A DNA stretch of 64,000 nt from Sabellastarte sp. h YS-2021 (GCA_964017235.1 OZ024931.1:93467721-93531720), one strand, 5' to 3'; positions 36,056 through 47,432 are shown, counted from the stretch's first letter. Numbers and translations: made by a program. Notes: a model not told the origin generated them from the letters alone.

Positions 36056-37899
36056 ATGCTTAAAAAAGGGGCTATTTGCCCTCTCAAGGTTTGCACAACT
36101 CCAGGTTTTTGCAGCAGGTTATTTCTAGTACCCAAACCCGGAAAAAAATGGCGTCCTGTGATAGATCTCAGTGTCCTGAACAGTTACCTGCATGTTCCTA
36201 CGTTCAAAACGGAGACAGCAGAGATTATCAGAAACTCGGTCAAAAAAGGCAAATGGCTAGTTTCCATAGATCTGAAAGATGCATACTTTCACGTTCCCAT
36301 TCATCGCGATTCTCAACACTTGCTACGTTTCCATGTAGACAAAAGAACGTATCAATTCAAAGCTCTGCCATTCGGGTTAGCGACGGCACCCCTAGAGTTC
36401 ACGCGGATTGTAAAAGAGGTAAAACTCGTTCTTCAGTCCCGCGGAATTTGAGTTCACCAGTACCTGGACGACTGGTTGTTGAGAGCAGATACCAGACACC
36501 AGTGTCAGCTCCATACAAAAGAACTCATCCATGTGATGCAAGAACTCGGCTTTGTGATGAACTTCGAAAAATCAGAGCTCGAACCTACTAAAAAAATCGA
36601 CTTTCTGGGTTACCATTTCGATTTGATACAGGGAAAAATCTTTCCAACCGAAAAGAAGTTGAAAATTCTAGAAAAATCTGTTCAGGACATGGAGATCGCA
36701 TCACAAATAACCCCAAGGTTGCTTATGTCCCTGAGGTGTACTAGCATCCCTGGAAAAGACAATACCAATGGGTCGGTTACATATGCACCCTTTCCAATGG
36801 TACCTAAAGACAAACTGGCAGTATCCCCAGTCACTAGACCTGAAGACTCCTGTTTGAAACCTTCTGATAAACCATCTCCAGTTGTCGCAAGATCCAAAAA
36901 ATCTAAAAATGGGTTGTCCTTTACATCCACAGGAACACAATACTCTTATTTTCACAGATGCGTCAAATCAGGGTTGGGGAGCTCATTTAGAAAACATGAC
37001 AGTCAGTGGCAATTGGACAGATCAAGAGAAATTACTTCCTATCAATGTCCTAGAGTTAAAGGCAGTGTTTCTGGCCTTAAAAAGCTTTTAAAACAAAATT
37101 CTAGACAAAAGAGTTCTGATAGCAACAGACAATGCCACTGTGGTCAGTTATCTGAACAAACAGGGGGGGAACACACGCGTGGGACATGTGTCTCCTGGTT
37201 TGGCGCATTTTGGCCTACTGCAATCCTCGAAACATACTCATAAGAGCCAGACACATTCAGGGTTGCCTCAATGTCATAGCTGACAGTCTCTCCAGGAAGG
37301 ACAAAATAATTCAAACAGAATGGTCTCTTCATCCTCAAATATTCAGCCTAATTTGCAAAGTTTGGCACAAACCAATGGTGGACATGTTTGCCACCAAATT
37401 AAATCACAAGCTACCAATCTATGTCTCACCAGTCCCAGATGCAAATGCTATGAACATAGATGCATTGAACATCTCCTGGGAGGGTCTGGACGGCTATGCC
37501 TTTTGTCCTGTAGCTCTCATACCAAAGGTCATACAGAAAATGAACACCTACAGGTGCAAGATGATAGTAGTAGCACCAGGGTGGCCCAGAATGCATTGGT
37601 TTTGGGATCTAGTGAATCTGTCAACCAAACCCCCATTACAACTACCTCACTGGCCTCATCTGTTAAAACAACCATTCAGTCGGAAGTTCCATCAGAATCT
37701 CATGTATCTGAATCTGCATGTTTGGCACCTAGACACCACTCAGAATCACTTGAATCATCCTCTGAGCAGGTGGCAGATAGAATTTAGGCACCTCAAAGAT
37801 CCTCATCTAGAAGATTGTATGAGTCAAGGTGGTCCATTTTTGAACTCTGGTGCCAACAAAAGAAGGAGGTCAGCTCAGAGCCTTCTATCTCAGACATAG
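36056..37899 (+). pseudogene. DIRS reverse transcriptase / RNase H region, disrupted
   Basis: RT fingers and palm are read at 36056-36451 (motifs KPGKKWRPVIDLSVLN, VSIDLKDAYFHVPI, LPFGLATAP). A TGA at 36449-36451 interrupts the same frame just before the YLDD active-site box (about 36458-36469). The thumb continues at 36476-36735 with a FLGYHFD motif. A shift then leads to an RNase H segment (36882-37091, TDASNQGWGAH and a later Glu-rich INVLELKAVF). Another shift leads to 37186-37899, which carries the late RNase H part (ADSLSRKDK) and the DIRS-specific C-terminal region (VDMFATKLNHK, APGWPRMHWFWD). The enzyme would copy element RNA into DNA; this copy cannot encode it intact. Confidence 0.85.
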
Positions 37900-38798
37900 C
37901 AGAATTTTTGAACCACTTGTTTACTGTCAAAAATTTAAAACCTGCCACAATTGCTGGCTATAGAACTGCAAGAGTTGACCATTTGGAATTTTTTGGCCGG
38001 GAAGTGGGCAAGAGTTTGCACTTAAATAGACTCCTTGCAAGCTTTTACAGGGACAAACCCATTGTGAATAGGGGTATTCCCACTTGGGACCTATCTTTGG
38101 TTCTTTTGTCTTTGACTAAGGCTCCTTTTGAACCTTTGAAGGATGCAAGTCTTAAGATTTTGACTTTCAAGACTGTTTTCTGATGGCTTTGGCATCTGGC
38201 AAAAAGAGGGGGGAGGTGCACGCTTGGACATTCGCTTCCCTCAGACACAAACCTCACTGGAAGGAGGTCACTTTCTCTCGTTCTCCTGCCTTCTTGGCTA
38301 AGAATCAGTTAGCTTCTGAGGGTCCAGATTTGATCAGACCTGTGGTTATTCCAGCTCTCAAACCTTTTCTGAGCTCAGATTTGTCTGAAGATAGGACTCT
38401 GTGCCCTATTAGAGCACTTCATTATTATTTGGATAGGACTTCTACAAAAAGAATGGGCAAAGAATCTCTAGTTCATCTCCTTTAAGGAGGGCTTTGATAA
38501 GGACATCCAAAGATCCACGATTTCATCTTGGATCAAACAAAGTGTTGCTTTAGCCTATGAATCTTCGGACTCCATGTCCGACAATGTTCATGTGAAGGCT
38601 CATGACCTAAGATCCATGTCAGCCTCTTTGGCCTTTAAGGGTGGGGTCTCATTAGAGCAGGTATTAGGCTCATGTTATTGGAAAAGCCACAACACTTTCA
38701 CCACCTTTTACTTGAAGGATGTATCTTGGCAGTTCCCCGACCAATCAGATTTCAAATTGGGTCCAGTGGTATCTGCTCAGCATGTAGTGAATTTTTGA
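37815..38798 (+). pseudogene. DIRS tyrosine recombinase, disrupted
   Basis: The N-terminal core-binding part lies at 37815-38183 (helical, FLNHLFTVKNLKPATIAGYR). The catalytic part follows in a second frame at 38183-38485, with the first catalytic Arg in GKKRGEVHAW (codon 38207-38209). The last part is in the first frame again at 38574-38798, with HDLR (His 38601, Arg 38610), Trp at about 38679 and the nucleophile Tyr in FYLKD (codon 38709-38711). All catalytic residues are therefore present, but a frame change between 38480 and 38574 splits them. The recombinase would integrate a circular cDNA. Confidence 0.82.
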
Positions 38799-39262
38799 GT
38801 ATGTTCTTCTATGTTTTCATATGTCTTACATATTTCCATATTACCATCCATACCAGTATCTTGTACTGACATATGTCTTCTTCTTGTTGCAGATGGTCCC
38901 ATGACTGTAGTTAGGTAGTTCACAGAAGCCAGCTTGGGGATGCCTTTCTGGTGGATGACAGCTCCCAGTTTGATGGACCCAGGAAGCCATCCCCGACAAC
39001 AGTTGTGTGTGATGGGTAGATGCGAGATCACTTAGGATTATAGATCAAGTGTCAACTTCAACAGTGCATCATGAATATTCATGAGGTTAGCATTTATTTC
39101 TTATCTTCACAAGATATCTCACAGTTAAGAGTGATCTTAATGTGGCGTACTTAAGCTTATCTTCTCCTCTCTTACAAATGCTTGCATGGTGAACCCCATA
39201 TTCTTTTAACAGGCAGGTTGCAAAACAATTAAACTCCCTCCTCCAGTTATGGTTGGATTCAA

Positions 39263-39365
39263 GCATTTGTGAGGATGAGGTAAGGCTATTTTACACAATA
39301 AAATGTAACAAATTTTATTGCAATTTAACTTTTTGTAAGTTAAATACTTACCTTATCTTCACAAA
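39263..39365. repeat. DIRS internal complementary region
   Basis: Bases 39263-39303 are the inverse of the element's left 41 bases, and 39304-39365 are the inverse of its right ~62 bases. Their direct abutment records the circular left-right junction and serves as the template for completing the ends in the DIRS replication model. Confidence 0.85.
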
Positions 39366-39524
39366 GATGGACCCACCCTACCTCCCCTCACAAGTTTGTT
39401 TTTATAAGGGACCAAAGATTAAATGAAGATCTCTCGACAAAGTCCAACCGACAATGAGCAGTGAGCATGCACTAACTACGGGGTTCACCTCTTGAACAAG
39501 AATAATTTTTTAAATATTCTTGTT

Positions 39525-39623
39525 GGTTGCCGCGTTTTGCCTCCACAAAACCAAGTAAGCATTTGTGAGGATAAGGTAAGTATTTAACTTACAAAAAGTT
39601 AAATTACAATAAAATTTGTTACA
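39525..39623. repeat. DIRS right terminal repeat
   Basis: Bases 39525-39579 pair with the left terminal repeat, and the terminal 39562-39623 pair with the second arm of the internal complementary region. The end TTTGTTACA lies 31 nt before exon 3. Confidence 0.8.
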
Positions 39624-39654
39624 ATTGGGCTGTAAATTGATCTGTATTTTGTAG

Positions 39655-39833
39655 ATGTGAACATCAAAGGTGGACACGACGAGGTGCGACCTCTGCACCT
39701 GTCCTGTCGCCATGACAGGGGAAGTGCCACCCAGCTCTTGTTGGCCCAGAAAGCAGAAGTAAACATGAAAGACATCAAGGGGAAGACACCACTGCACTAT
39801 GCTACCAGGAGGGGACACAGTACTGTCACCAAG
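39655..39833 (+). CDS. TRPA1: TRPA1-like exon 3 (residues 119-178)
   Basis: Acceptor GTATTTTGTAG|AT and donor AAG|GTAATG. It encodes ankyrin repeat 2 (EVRPLHLSCRHDRGSATQLL) and most of repeat 3 (GKTPLHYATRRGHSTVTK). The first codon is split (G+AT, Asp), and the exon ends in phase 0. The DIRS element ends just upstream. Confidence 0.87.
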
Positions 39834-40431
39834 GTAATGAGTAGCAATAGATGCAATGATTTGCCTTCGTGTCTGCAAGTAGATGCAATGGATTGCCGTG
39901 TCCATTGTCAGGAGCAGTTTTTTTGCTATTAAATGCTTTCTTTTGGATGTAACAAGTACTAAATAGATTACAATTATACTGGACCTGTGAATGACCCAAT
40001 ACCATGGAGGAACTAAATTAAGTTGACTTTAAATTATCCCTTTTTCATTAGGCTTAGATATTTATGGTTGCCAGATGTGGGTGTGAAAGCAGGCAATACA
40101 TCACATTTTATCTGAGTTCTTGTTGATCCATGAAAATTGCATCATTCAATGGTATTCTAACTAAATGTTTGTTATTGGTATTTACTCATTAGTAAAGTCT
40201 GCCATAATTGTGTCCATGGGAGTACTGTTTATTTCACTTTTACATCAGTACTTTTAACATATTGACTGGAAAGTCGTCACATCCTTTCATTGAAATATTT
40301 GTTGGAAAATAACATGTGAAGTTCTGTTTTTGATTTGTTGTTTTCTTTATGATGTAATCTCCATTTGTTTACCACCTAAATCAATGTTGTTCTCACTCCA
40401 ATAAAAGTTTACAAAGTAAAAATGGGCATTG

Positions 40432-41092
40432 TCTTATTTTTAAGCTAACATCAGTCGTCTGGACTATTGTAACTCTCTGTTCAGAGGTTAGTCCGGTTTC
40501 AATCAGTACAAATTGCAAAGTATTCAGAACACCCTGGCTCATATTGTTACAAATCATGGAAAGTATGCTCATGTTACACCCATTCTACAGAAACTCCACT
40601 GGTTGCCTGTTAAGTACCGTTGCATTTTCAAAACTGCAACACTTGTGTATAAATTTTTGCATAGTGGTTCTCCTTCTTATTTCAAACTGTTCTTGTCTTT
40701 TAGTAGTTGTCCCTATAGTACTAGAAATAGTCACCCAGATCGTCAATACCTTACAGTTCCTCCTTTCCATTCATCAGTCTTCAAGTCAGCCAAACATTTC
40801 GGCCATAGTTTTGCCTTTGATGCTCCTAAGATCTGGAATGACCTCCCTCAATATGTTCGCGGTGCAACATCAGTTGCCTCCTTCAGAAAGAAGCTTAAAA
40901 CATACCTGTTTGCAAAAGCCTACCCACCATAGCCTCCCCCGTCACATCTGTGTCTCCTTGGTACGACCTGGCTATGTCCCTTGATTAACGCTAACTGCCT
41001 TGCTTTATGTTTAGATGCGCCTTAGAGTCCATCAGTGATGGAGATTAAGCGCTATAAAAGTCCACATTAGATTAGATTAGAACATTATTCAG
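40432..41092 (+). mobile_element. 5'-truncated non-LTR retrotransposon, 3' end of RT plus tail
   Basis: It starts abruptly in reverse-transcriptase C-terminal sequence with SRLDYCNSLFRG (about 40452). It continues in the open segment 40513-40932 with the conserved LHWLPVKYR, APKIWNDLPQ and SFRKKLKTYLF motifs of L2/CR1-like or related LINE elements. A ~160 bp 3' UTR ends GCGCTATAAAAGTCCACATT followed by ATTAG repeats, a typical microsatellite terminus. 5' truncation is the usual result of target-primed reverse transcription. It lies in intron 3 of the ankyrin gene, same strand. Confidence 0.82.
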
Positions 41093-41178
41093 TGGTTCTT
41101 GCTAAAAATGATTGAAATTCTAATTTTTAGCTTGTCTATTCCATCAATAATATTCACACACCTGTTGAATCATTTTAG

Positions 41179-41286
41179 ATGCTGCTGAGTGTGTCTAACT
41201 GTGATGTTAATGTTGCTGACTCTGACCTCACCACACCTCTCATGATGGCAGCCATGCAAGGAAATGTTCACATTTGTGAACTACTG
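41179..41286 (+). CDS. TRPA1: TRPA1-like exon 4 (residues 179-214)
   Basis: Acceptor CATTTTAG and donor CTG|GTAATT, phase 0 at both ends. It encodes the end of repeat 3 (MLLSVSNCDVNVAD) and repeat 4 (DLTTPLMMAAMQGNVHICEL). Confidence 0.87.
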
Positions 41287-41985
41287 GTAATTATCTCTAT
41301 AAACTGATGGTGGATTCTGGATATTTCTCACAAGGATCAATACATTATTATACTGTTTTGTATTATTGCTGTCTATACTCAGTGCAATATCACCTTTATT
41401 ACAGGAGTCCTAGCCCTATTTAACCCATGCTGACCACACAAGTACAGCCTAAGGTCTCTATTAACAGACATTTCCCAAACTGAAAGGATCTCAGGGATGA
41501 ACCTTTGCCTATTTCCCTGAGGTTCTTTAGCTTGCCACTGGGAAAGAACTGTTTTACGTGGTCCTTTGAGCCACTATGGGATTGAACCCAGGTCTATTTT
41601 TTCAAAGGAGAGTATGTTTCCCTCAAAGCCATAGTACAGTGTTAACACTGTTATGTCATTTGTGATTGAGCTTAATACTTGCAAAAAGTTACATTCAAGT
41701 ATATCAGTAGTATGTTTACTTGACATCTTCATAGCCCCCCAAAAGTTTATGTTGAAGCTGTACAATTCGCATGTAAGTTCAATCTTGTGTTTTATTATTT
41801 ATCTACCATATTTCTAATAAATTACTAAATCACCCTGACATAAGAATAACCATTCTGATGCATTAAATAATATTTTAGTATAAACTTCTAAGATTAGTAT
41901 TAGCACAAAAATATATATCTGAATTCAACTTTCACCTTTTTACTTTTATAGAGTTATCTACATATAAACCTCTCTACTTTGTCAG

Positions 41986-42094
41986 ATTTCTCGGCAGGCA
42001 GACATTGGCTACAAGGACATCAATGATATGACCCCACTGATGTGGGCCTCTTCTGAAGGTCATGCCCCTGTTGTATCACTGTTTCTCAAAGCTG
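41986..42094 (+). CDS. TRPA1: TRPA1-like exon 5 (residues 215-250)
   Basis: Acceptor CTTTGTCAG and donor GCTG|GTGAGT. It encodes ISRQADIGYKDINDMTPLMW and the rest of ankyrin repeat 5 (ASSEGHAPVVSLFLKA). One base is left for the split codon with exon 6. Confidence 0.87.
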
Positions 42095-42639
42095 GTGAGT
42101 ATCTGAAGAAAGTGCTTTTAGTTTCTTTCTATTTCTCCCAGTAAAATATGCACTTTTCCTATTATGGTATTTTGACTTAAGTCATAAAGCTATCTATTTT
42201 TAAAGTTGCTTTTGTATTATTTCACAGTTTACCTTCCTAAAAGGCCAGTTATAGAATGTAGTTGCTACAAATAAGGCATACTAGATAAAATACTTTATTT
42301 TTATAGTTTGTGTTGTAATGTCAGAATTAAAATGTAGATATACATCATATCAATTTTGTTTCCTTAACAACCCATATGTACAATTTCAACCACAAAAATC
42401 TTGAACATTTCAGCATACTCATAGCAGCATGTAAAATGTGTCCCACTTGAAAAGGTAAGCGGCTTTGGCCAACATTAATAATGGATGGGCACAGACTACA
42501 CTTCAAAATGGGTTTTATCACACTCAAACTGAGACCAGGCCTTTAGAAGCAACCGACTTACCATTCACTTAGACTGGGTAGATAAGCTTGGATTTGACCA
42601 GATTGCTTGTGTTCAGTATATTGTATTTATCATTCACAG

Positions 42640-42740
42640 CCGTGAAGCAGGGAGACAAGTATGAGCGGGAGTATGTGAAGGCTTCAGACAATGAGGGAAA
42701 CACAGCACTGCACCTGGCTGTACAGAATGGCTGTGAAAAT
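42640..42740 (+). CDS. TRPA1: TRPA1-like exon 6 (residues 251-284), inter-repeat insertion
   Basis: Acceptor CATTCACAG and donor AAT|GTAAGC. It encodes the charged insertion KQGDKYEREYVKASDNEGN, which lengthens the link between ankyrin repeats 5 and 6, and the start of repeat 6 (TALHLAVQNG). TRPA1 proteins have a comparable insertion here, which is the best single argument for the family call. Confidence 0.87.
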
Positions 42741-42869
42741 GTAAGCAGCAAAATGCCTTGTCTCAGAAGCAGTTTTACTAAGCACAACCTCTAATAAAAT
42801 TAAGTAATTGAGTTTTTTTTTGTTTTTTTTTTCATTTTTTTTTGTCTCTGGACTTTCATGAATTGTGTG

Positions 42870-42965
42870 GTAGTAGGATGACTACCAGTCTCTTCACTGA
42901 AGTTAAGCAGCAATGGGCTATGTTAGTACTTGGATGGGTGACTGCCTCACTGCACTACTCGTGTC
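42870..42965 (+). repeat. 5S rRNA-like sequence (degenerate 5S pseudogene or 5S-derived SINE head)
   Basis: The internal control region of 5S genes is recognisable: GAAGTTAAGCAGC (42899-42911, box A region) and GTTAGTACTTGGATGGGTGA (42922-42941, box C region), at normal 5S spacing. The 5' third is poorly preserved and there is no terminal T run directly after. It lies in intron 6. Confidence 0.7.
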
Positions 42966-43346
42966 TCTGATGGCTTTGCAACTTGTGCTACTAGACCGAA
43001 ACCCCTTTTGGCCTAGTTATTTAACCAATTACTGGTTGATATTTAGGCTATGCTTAGAGGTGATCTGTTAACATGGATCACTGTAATTCCTGTGTAACAC
43101 CTATTTAACTACAAATGATCACATAAATGCACAAATTATGGAATCACAGTTGGTTTTAATTTACCAGGACCAGTTGTTAGTTTCCAAAAGTAACCGATAG
43201 CCAGTAACAAACTGGTTCTGAAAATGTGTTACAAATGTCTTTAAATAATGCAAATGAAGCCACTTTATTTCATCAATTTGGTGATTCCCCGTAATTATGT
43301 CTTGCCTGCAGTCTTACTTTTTTGCTGCTTCTTTGTCTTCTTCCAG

Positions 43347-43394
43347 GTGTGTGAGTTACTGCTCAACCATTATTCTGAGGTTAATTGTAGAAAG
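43347..43394 (+). CDS. TRPA1: TRPA1-like exon 7 (residues 285-300)
   Basis: A 48-nt microexon-sized exon encodes VCELLLNHYSEVNCRK, the second helix and loop of ankyrin repeat 6. Acceptor CTTCTTCCAG, donor AAAG|GTATGT, phase 0 at both ends, so skipping it would keep the frame. Confidence 0.83.
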
Positions 43395-44150
43395 GTATGT
43401 GTTCAACTCACCTTCCCAATAATTCAAAGGTAATTAGCATTTGTGTAGATTTTGCTTGCGTTCTGCAAGTAATTTCAGTGTTTAATGAGATTATGAAGAC
43501 ACCTTTATGTTATTATCATGATAGGACCTTACACCATGGGTACCTACTAGAAACACTGATGAGTGTGCCATTGTTTTGGCTGTTAATACAAAATAATCTG
43601 ATGTGAATCTTGAAAAAAGTGATCCACAATGAACATATTGTCCAAGTTTTAGGCACAGGTGACAATATATGTGGAAAAAAATGTTTACAAGTTAAAAGAT
43701 TTGTGGTTTATTGTCATTGCATATCGGCAACCAAGTTAAAACTGATTGAAAATGAGAAAGTATTTAAAAATATCTGAAACCTGTTTCTATCAGCAAAAAA
43801 TATTTAACAATTTGATAATCTATGTGTTTAGTAATTTCAGGCATTTGTTGATTGTCCATTGACAATGCTAACATGCAACTAGTGTAAAGCTCTAGTAATG
43901 CCTGGAGAATAGAGAATTGCCTTTCTTTAGAAGCAATCTTGCTCAAAATTCAGTAAAAATCATAATAATTGTTATCACACAATTATCTACAAGAACTGGT
44001 TTTATGAATACATGAAGTAAAAAAGTTTAATATAAATTTGACTGAGAAACTTTTAGTTTTTATAATAATAACCAACAACAACCAGCTACAATAACAATCC
44101 TAATGTCAGTTGAATCTAATACTTTGGCTAACAATTGGTTATGTTACCAG

Positions 44151-44275
44151 TTCAGTCGGGCCACCCCTCTGCATGTGGCAGCATCTAATGGATATGTGGA
44201 AATTGCCCAGTTACTTCTCTTCCACGGTGCAGATGTGAACAGCAGAGACATTGAGCAAATGACTCCCATTCACAA
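44151..44275 (+). CDS. TRPA1: TRPA1-like exon 8 (residues 301-341)
   Basis: Acceptor ATGTTACCAG and donor CACAA|GTGAGA. It encodes repeat 7 (SRATPLHVAASNGYVEIAQL) and the start of repeat 8 (IEQMTPIHK). The final Lys codon is split AA|G with exon 9. Confidence 0.88.
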
Positions 44276-44463
44276 GTGAGACATTGTGTAAAAGATTCAT
44301 AAAACTCTACTTTGAAATTTGAAATGGCTCGCGTATGCAACTTGTAGATGTGGCTTGTGTTTATCATTTGTAAATTTTTGTGGTAAATAAATTAACATTG
44401 ATAATAAGATTTCTTTAAATGGTTATAACTTCCTTTATTTACGGTCAGATTTTAACCATTTTT

Positions 44464-46486
44464 ACCCCACAGCCCTTAAGGGCTGTCGGGGTATTGTTTT
44501 CACCCATGGTGTCCGGATGGGCGGGCGGCGGGAAAAAGTTTGTCCGGGGTGTATCTCAGAAACCGTAAGGTGTAGGAAGTTAATACTTGGTAGGGACATT
44601 GGTTAGGGGGTGTAGGTGTGCAGCGTCATGGTGTGACCTTGATTTGACCTTTGACCTTGCTGTAGTGACCTTGACCTATAAAATCTTGTCCGGGCTATAT
44701 CTTGGAAACCGTAAGGTGTAGGAAGTTGATACTTGGTAGGGACATTGGTTAGGGGTGTAGGTGTGCAACGTCATGGTGTGACCTTGATTTGACCTTTGAC
44801 CTTGCCGTAGTGACCTTGACCTATAAAATCTTGTCCGGGCTATATCTCAGAAACTGTAAGGTGTAGGAAGTTGATACTTGGTAGGGATATTGGTTAGGGG
44901 GTGTAGGTGTGAAACGTCATGGAGTGACCTTGATTTGACCTTTGACCTTGCCGTAGTGACCTTGACCTATAAAATCTTGACCGGGCTATATCTCGGAAAC
45001 TGTAAAGTGTAGGAAGTTGATATTTGGTAGGGACATTGGTTAGGGGGTGTAGTTGTGCAACGTCATGGTCTGACCTTGATTTGACCTTTGACCTTGCCAT
45101 AGTGACCTTGAGTTTGAAAATAAAATATTGTCCGGGCTATATCTCGGAAACCGTAAGGTGTAGGAAGTTGATACTTGGTAGGGACATTGGTTAGGGGGTG
45201 TAGTTGTGCAACATCATGGTGTGACCTTGATTTGACCTTTGACCTTGCCGTAGTGACCTTGACCTATAAAATCTTGTCCAGGCTATATCTCGGAAACTGT
45301 AAGGTGTAGGAAGTTGATACTTGGTAGGGATATTGGTTAAGGGGTGTAGTTGTGCAACGTCATGGTGTGACCTTGATTTGACTTTGACCTTGCCGTAGTG
45401 ACCTTGACCTATAAAATCTTGTCTGGGCTATATCTCAGAAACTGTAAGGTGTAGGAAGTTGATACTTGGTAGGGACATTGGTTAGGGGGTGTAGGTGTGC
45501 AACGTCATGGTGTGACCTTGATTTGACCTTTGACCTTGCCGTAGTGACCTTGACCTATAAAATATTGTCCGGGCTATATCTCGGAAACTGTAAGGTGTAG
45601 GAAGTTGATATTTGGCAGGGACATTGGTTAGGGGGTGTAGGTGTGCAACGTCATGGTCTGATCAGGATTTGACCTTGCTGTAGTGACCTTGACCTATAAA
45701 ATCTTGTCCAGGCTATATCTCAGAAAACGTAAGGTGTAGGAAGTTGGTACTTAGTAGAGACATTGGTTAGGGAGTGTAGTTGTGCAACGTCATGATCTAA
45801 CCTTGATTTGACCTTTGACCTTGCCGTAGTGACCTTGACCTATAAAATCTTGTCAGGGCTATATCTCGGAAACCGTAAGGTGTAGGAAGTTGATACTTGG
45901 TAGGGACATTGGTCAGGGGCTATAGGTGTGTATTATCATGGTGTGACCTTAATTTGACCTTTGACCTTGTCGTAGTGACCTTGACCTTTAAAATCTTGTT
46001 GCACCTTTGGGTCTGTCTTTTGATGCAGATTAAGCACTGTTAATTCATATTAGAATTTATTAAGAATTTTACTTTCATAACTTCCCATTGTAAGAGATAG
46101 AATTTCATCAAGTGAGCCACAGATTTTGCTCCAACACCACACATAAGCGTTCATTAAATGTATTACCACTTCTGTATGCATGGTAATATTCAAAACATCT
46201 AAACCATAATTCGGCCATGCAGATGTAGATAAAGAATGTTGAATTTTAGTTTACTGATTAATGCTGTCATCTTGTTATTGAATTGACTTGTTTTAATACT
46301 TCATCTTTACATGCATTATCTTTCTTTTAAACATTATTTTCTGCATTTAAACATTTTTTTGGAACTTTATATAACTGACAGTGCTCTGAAAGTATCCTGA
46401 AGTTTGTACTGGTACAGTGCTTCTGTATCTCATGGTGTTGAAAATATTTCCCTAGGCTTTGGGGTACGGGCATCTCTGATGCTATT
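44464..46486 (+). mobile_element. Family A hairpin-array element, most complete copy (intron 8)
   Basis: The 5' end is ACCCCACAGCC followed by the perfect 18-bp palindrome ACAGCCCTTAAGGGCTGT (44469-44486). Next comes CACCCATGGTGTCCGGATGG and a GGGCGGGCGG-type stretch. About ten ~146 bp units follow (44555-46000; spacing 146, 145 and so on). Then come ~400 bp of unique 3' sequence and a terminus with CCCTAGGCTTTGGGG and CATCTCTGATGCT. The units are highly similar, which suggests recent expansion. There is no protein-coding region. Confidence 0.8.
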
Positions 46487-47383
46487 TTTAGAATTATATT
46501 TATGCTGCATTCATAAGTAGGTTGTGAGCCCATGCCCACCACTCGTGAGTTGGTAACTACTAGTGGAAAGCTTTGACTGCTCTTAAGTTATTCACAACCT
46601 GTGTGTTTATATGTGGATGGAAACAAACACATATGACAAAGAGAAAGAAATAAAAAGCATCACAATGTTTTGCTGACCATGATGTAAAAGATGTATATTT
46701 CATTAGTTATACATTTCCTGAGGTTTATTTACAAAATCCTGATCAGTAAAACACTTTACTTGACATGTTTTTATATAAGAAAAGCATGTGTATTCTGTAT
46801 CTTTGTTGTTATTAGAGGTGAGGTCACAAATTGGAAAGTTTCTGGAGGCCCCCAACTCACCAGTCGTATTTACGACCTATGACATTGTTCTTGACAAATT
46901 TACAGGTTGCGAACTCGTGTTTACGGCTGGTAAGAATGCTGCATAAGTCTAATGAGATGCAAATTTTGATACCAAAATAACCTTAAATATCTTCAAATTC
47001 CATTCTTGCTTGTTGTACATTGTGGCTTGTGGTAAAATTTGATCCCTGCAAAATAAATAAGTAATAATAATGCATACCACAAGCTTCATCTGCCATTTAA
47101 GTTGTTTTTAACTGCAGGCCATTTACTGCATCAATACACTTGGACACATAGACTACCCATATTCTGAATTTATCAGCTGAAAAATACTGCATTTGGGTTT
47201 TTCCATTGAATCTGCACTATAGTTTTGGAACATATAACACATCTGAACCCCTCTGTATGAACTCTGTTCAATTGTACCACCCCCTCCCCTTTAAAGTAGG
47301 AATGATCATCAGGTCCCAGACATGACCTGTTCCATTTAAATTTACTGTAGTCAGACTATCTAACTAGTAAATTGTATTTCCAG

Positions 47384-47432
47384 GGCAGCTATGTACAACA
47401 AAGTTGATGTGATAAAACTTCTCATGAAACAT
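47384..47432 (+). CDS. TRPA1: TRPA1-like exon 9 (residues 342-358)
   Basis: Acceptor TATTTCCAG and donor CAT|GTAAGT. A 49-nt exon encodes (K)AAMYNKVDVIKLLMKH, the helices of ankyrin repeat 8. Confidence 0.85.

Larger units (their letters stand above)
34401..39623 (+). mobile_element. DIRS-type tyrosine-recombinase retrotransposon, degraded full-length copy
   Basis: The inferred ends are 34401 and 39623. Terminal inverted repeats lie at 34421-34475 and 39525-39579 (core GCTTACTTGGTTTTGTGGAG and its inverse). An internal complementary region (39263-39365) has one arm complementary to the extreme left end and an adjacent arm complementary to the extreme right end, joined at 39303/39304. That is the diagnostic DIRS layout. 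Between them, in order, are a gag-like region, reverse transcriptase, RNase H with the DIRS C-terminal extension, and a tyrosine recombinase. Frames change several times and there is an in-frame stop next to the RT active site, so the copy is not autonomous. No target duplication is visible, as expected for recombinase-mediated insertion. It fills 5.2 of the 5.8 kb of intron 2, same strand as the host gene. Confidence 0.88.

Noticed and set aside
34401-39623. LTR retrotransposon
   Set aside because: The termini are inverted, not direct. There is an internal complementary region and a tyrosine recombinase instead of a DDE integrase and protease.
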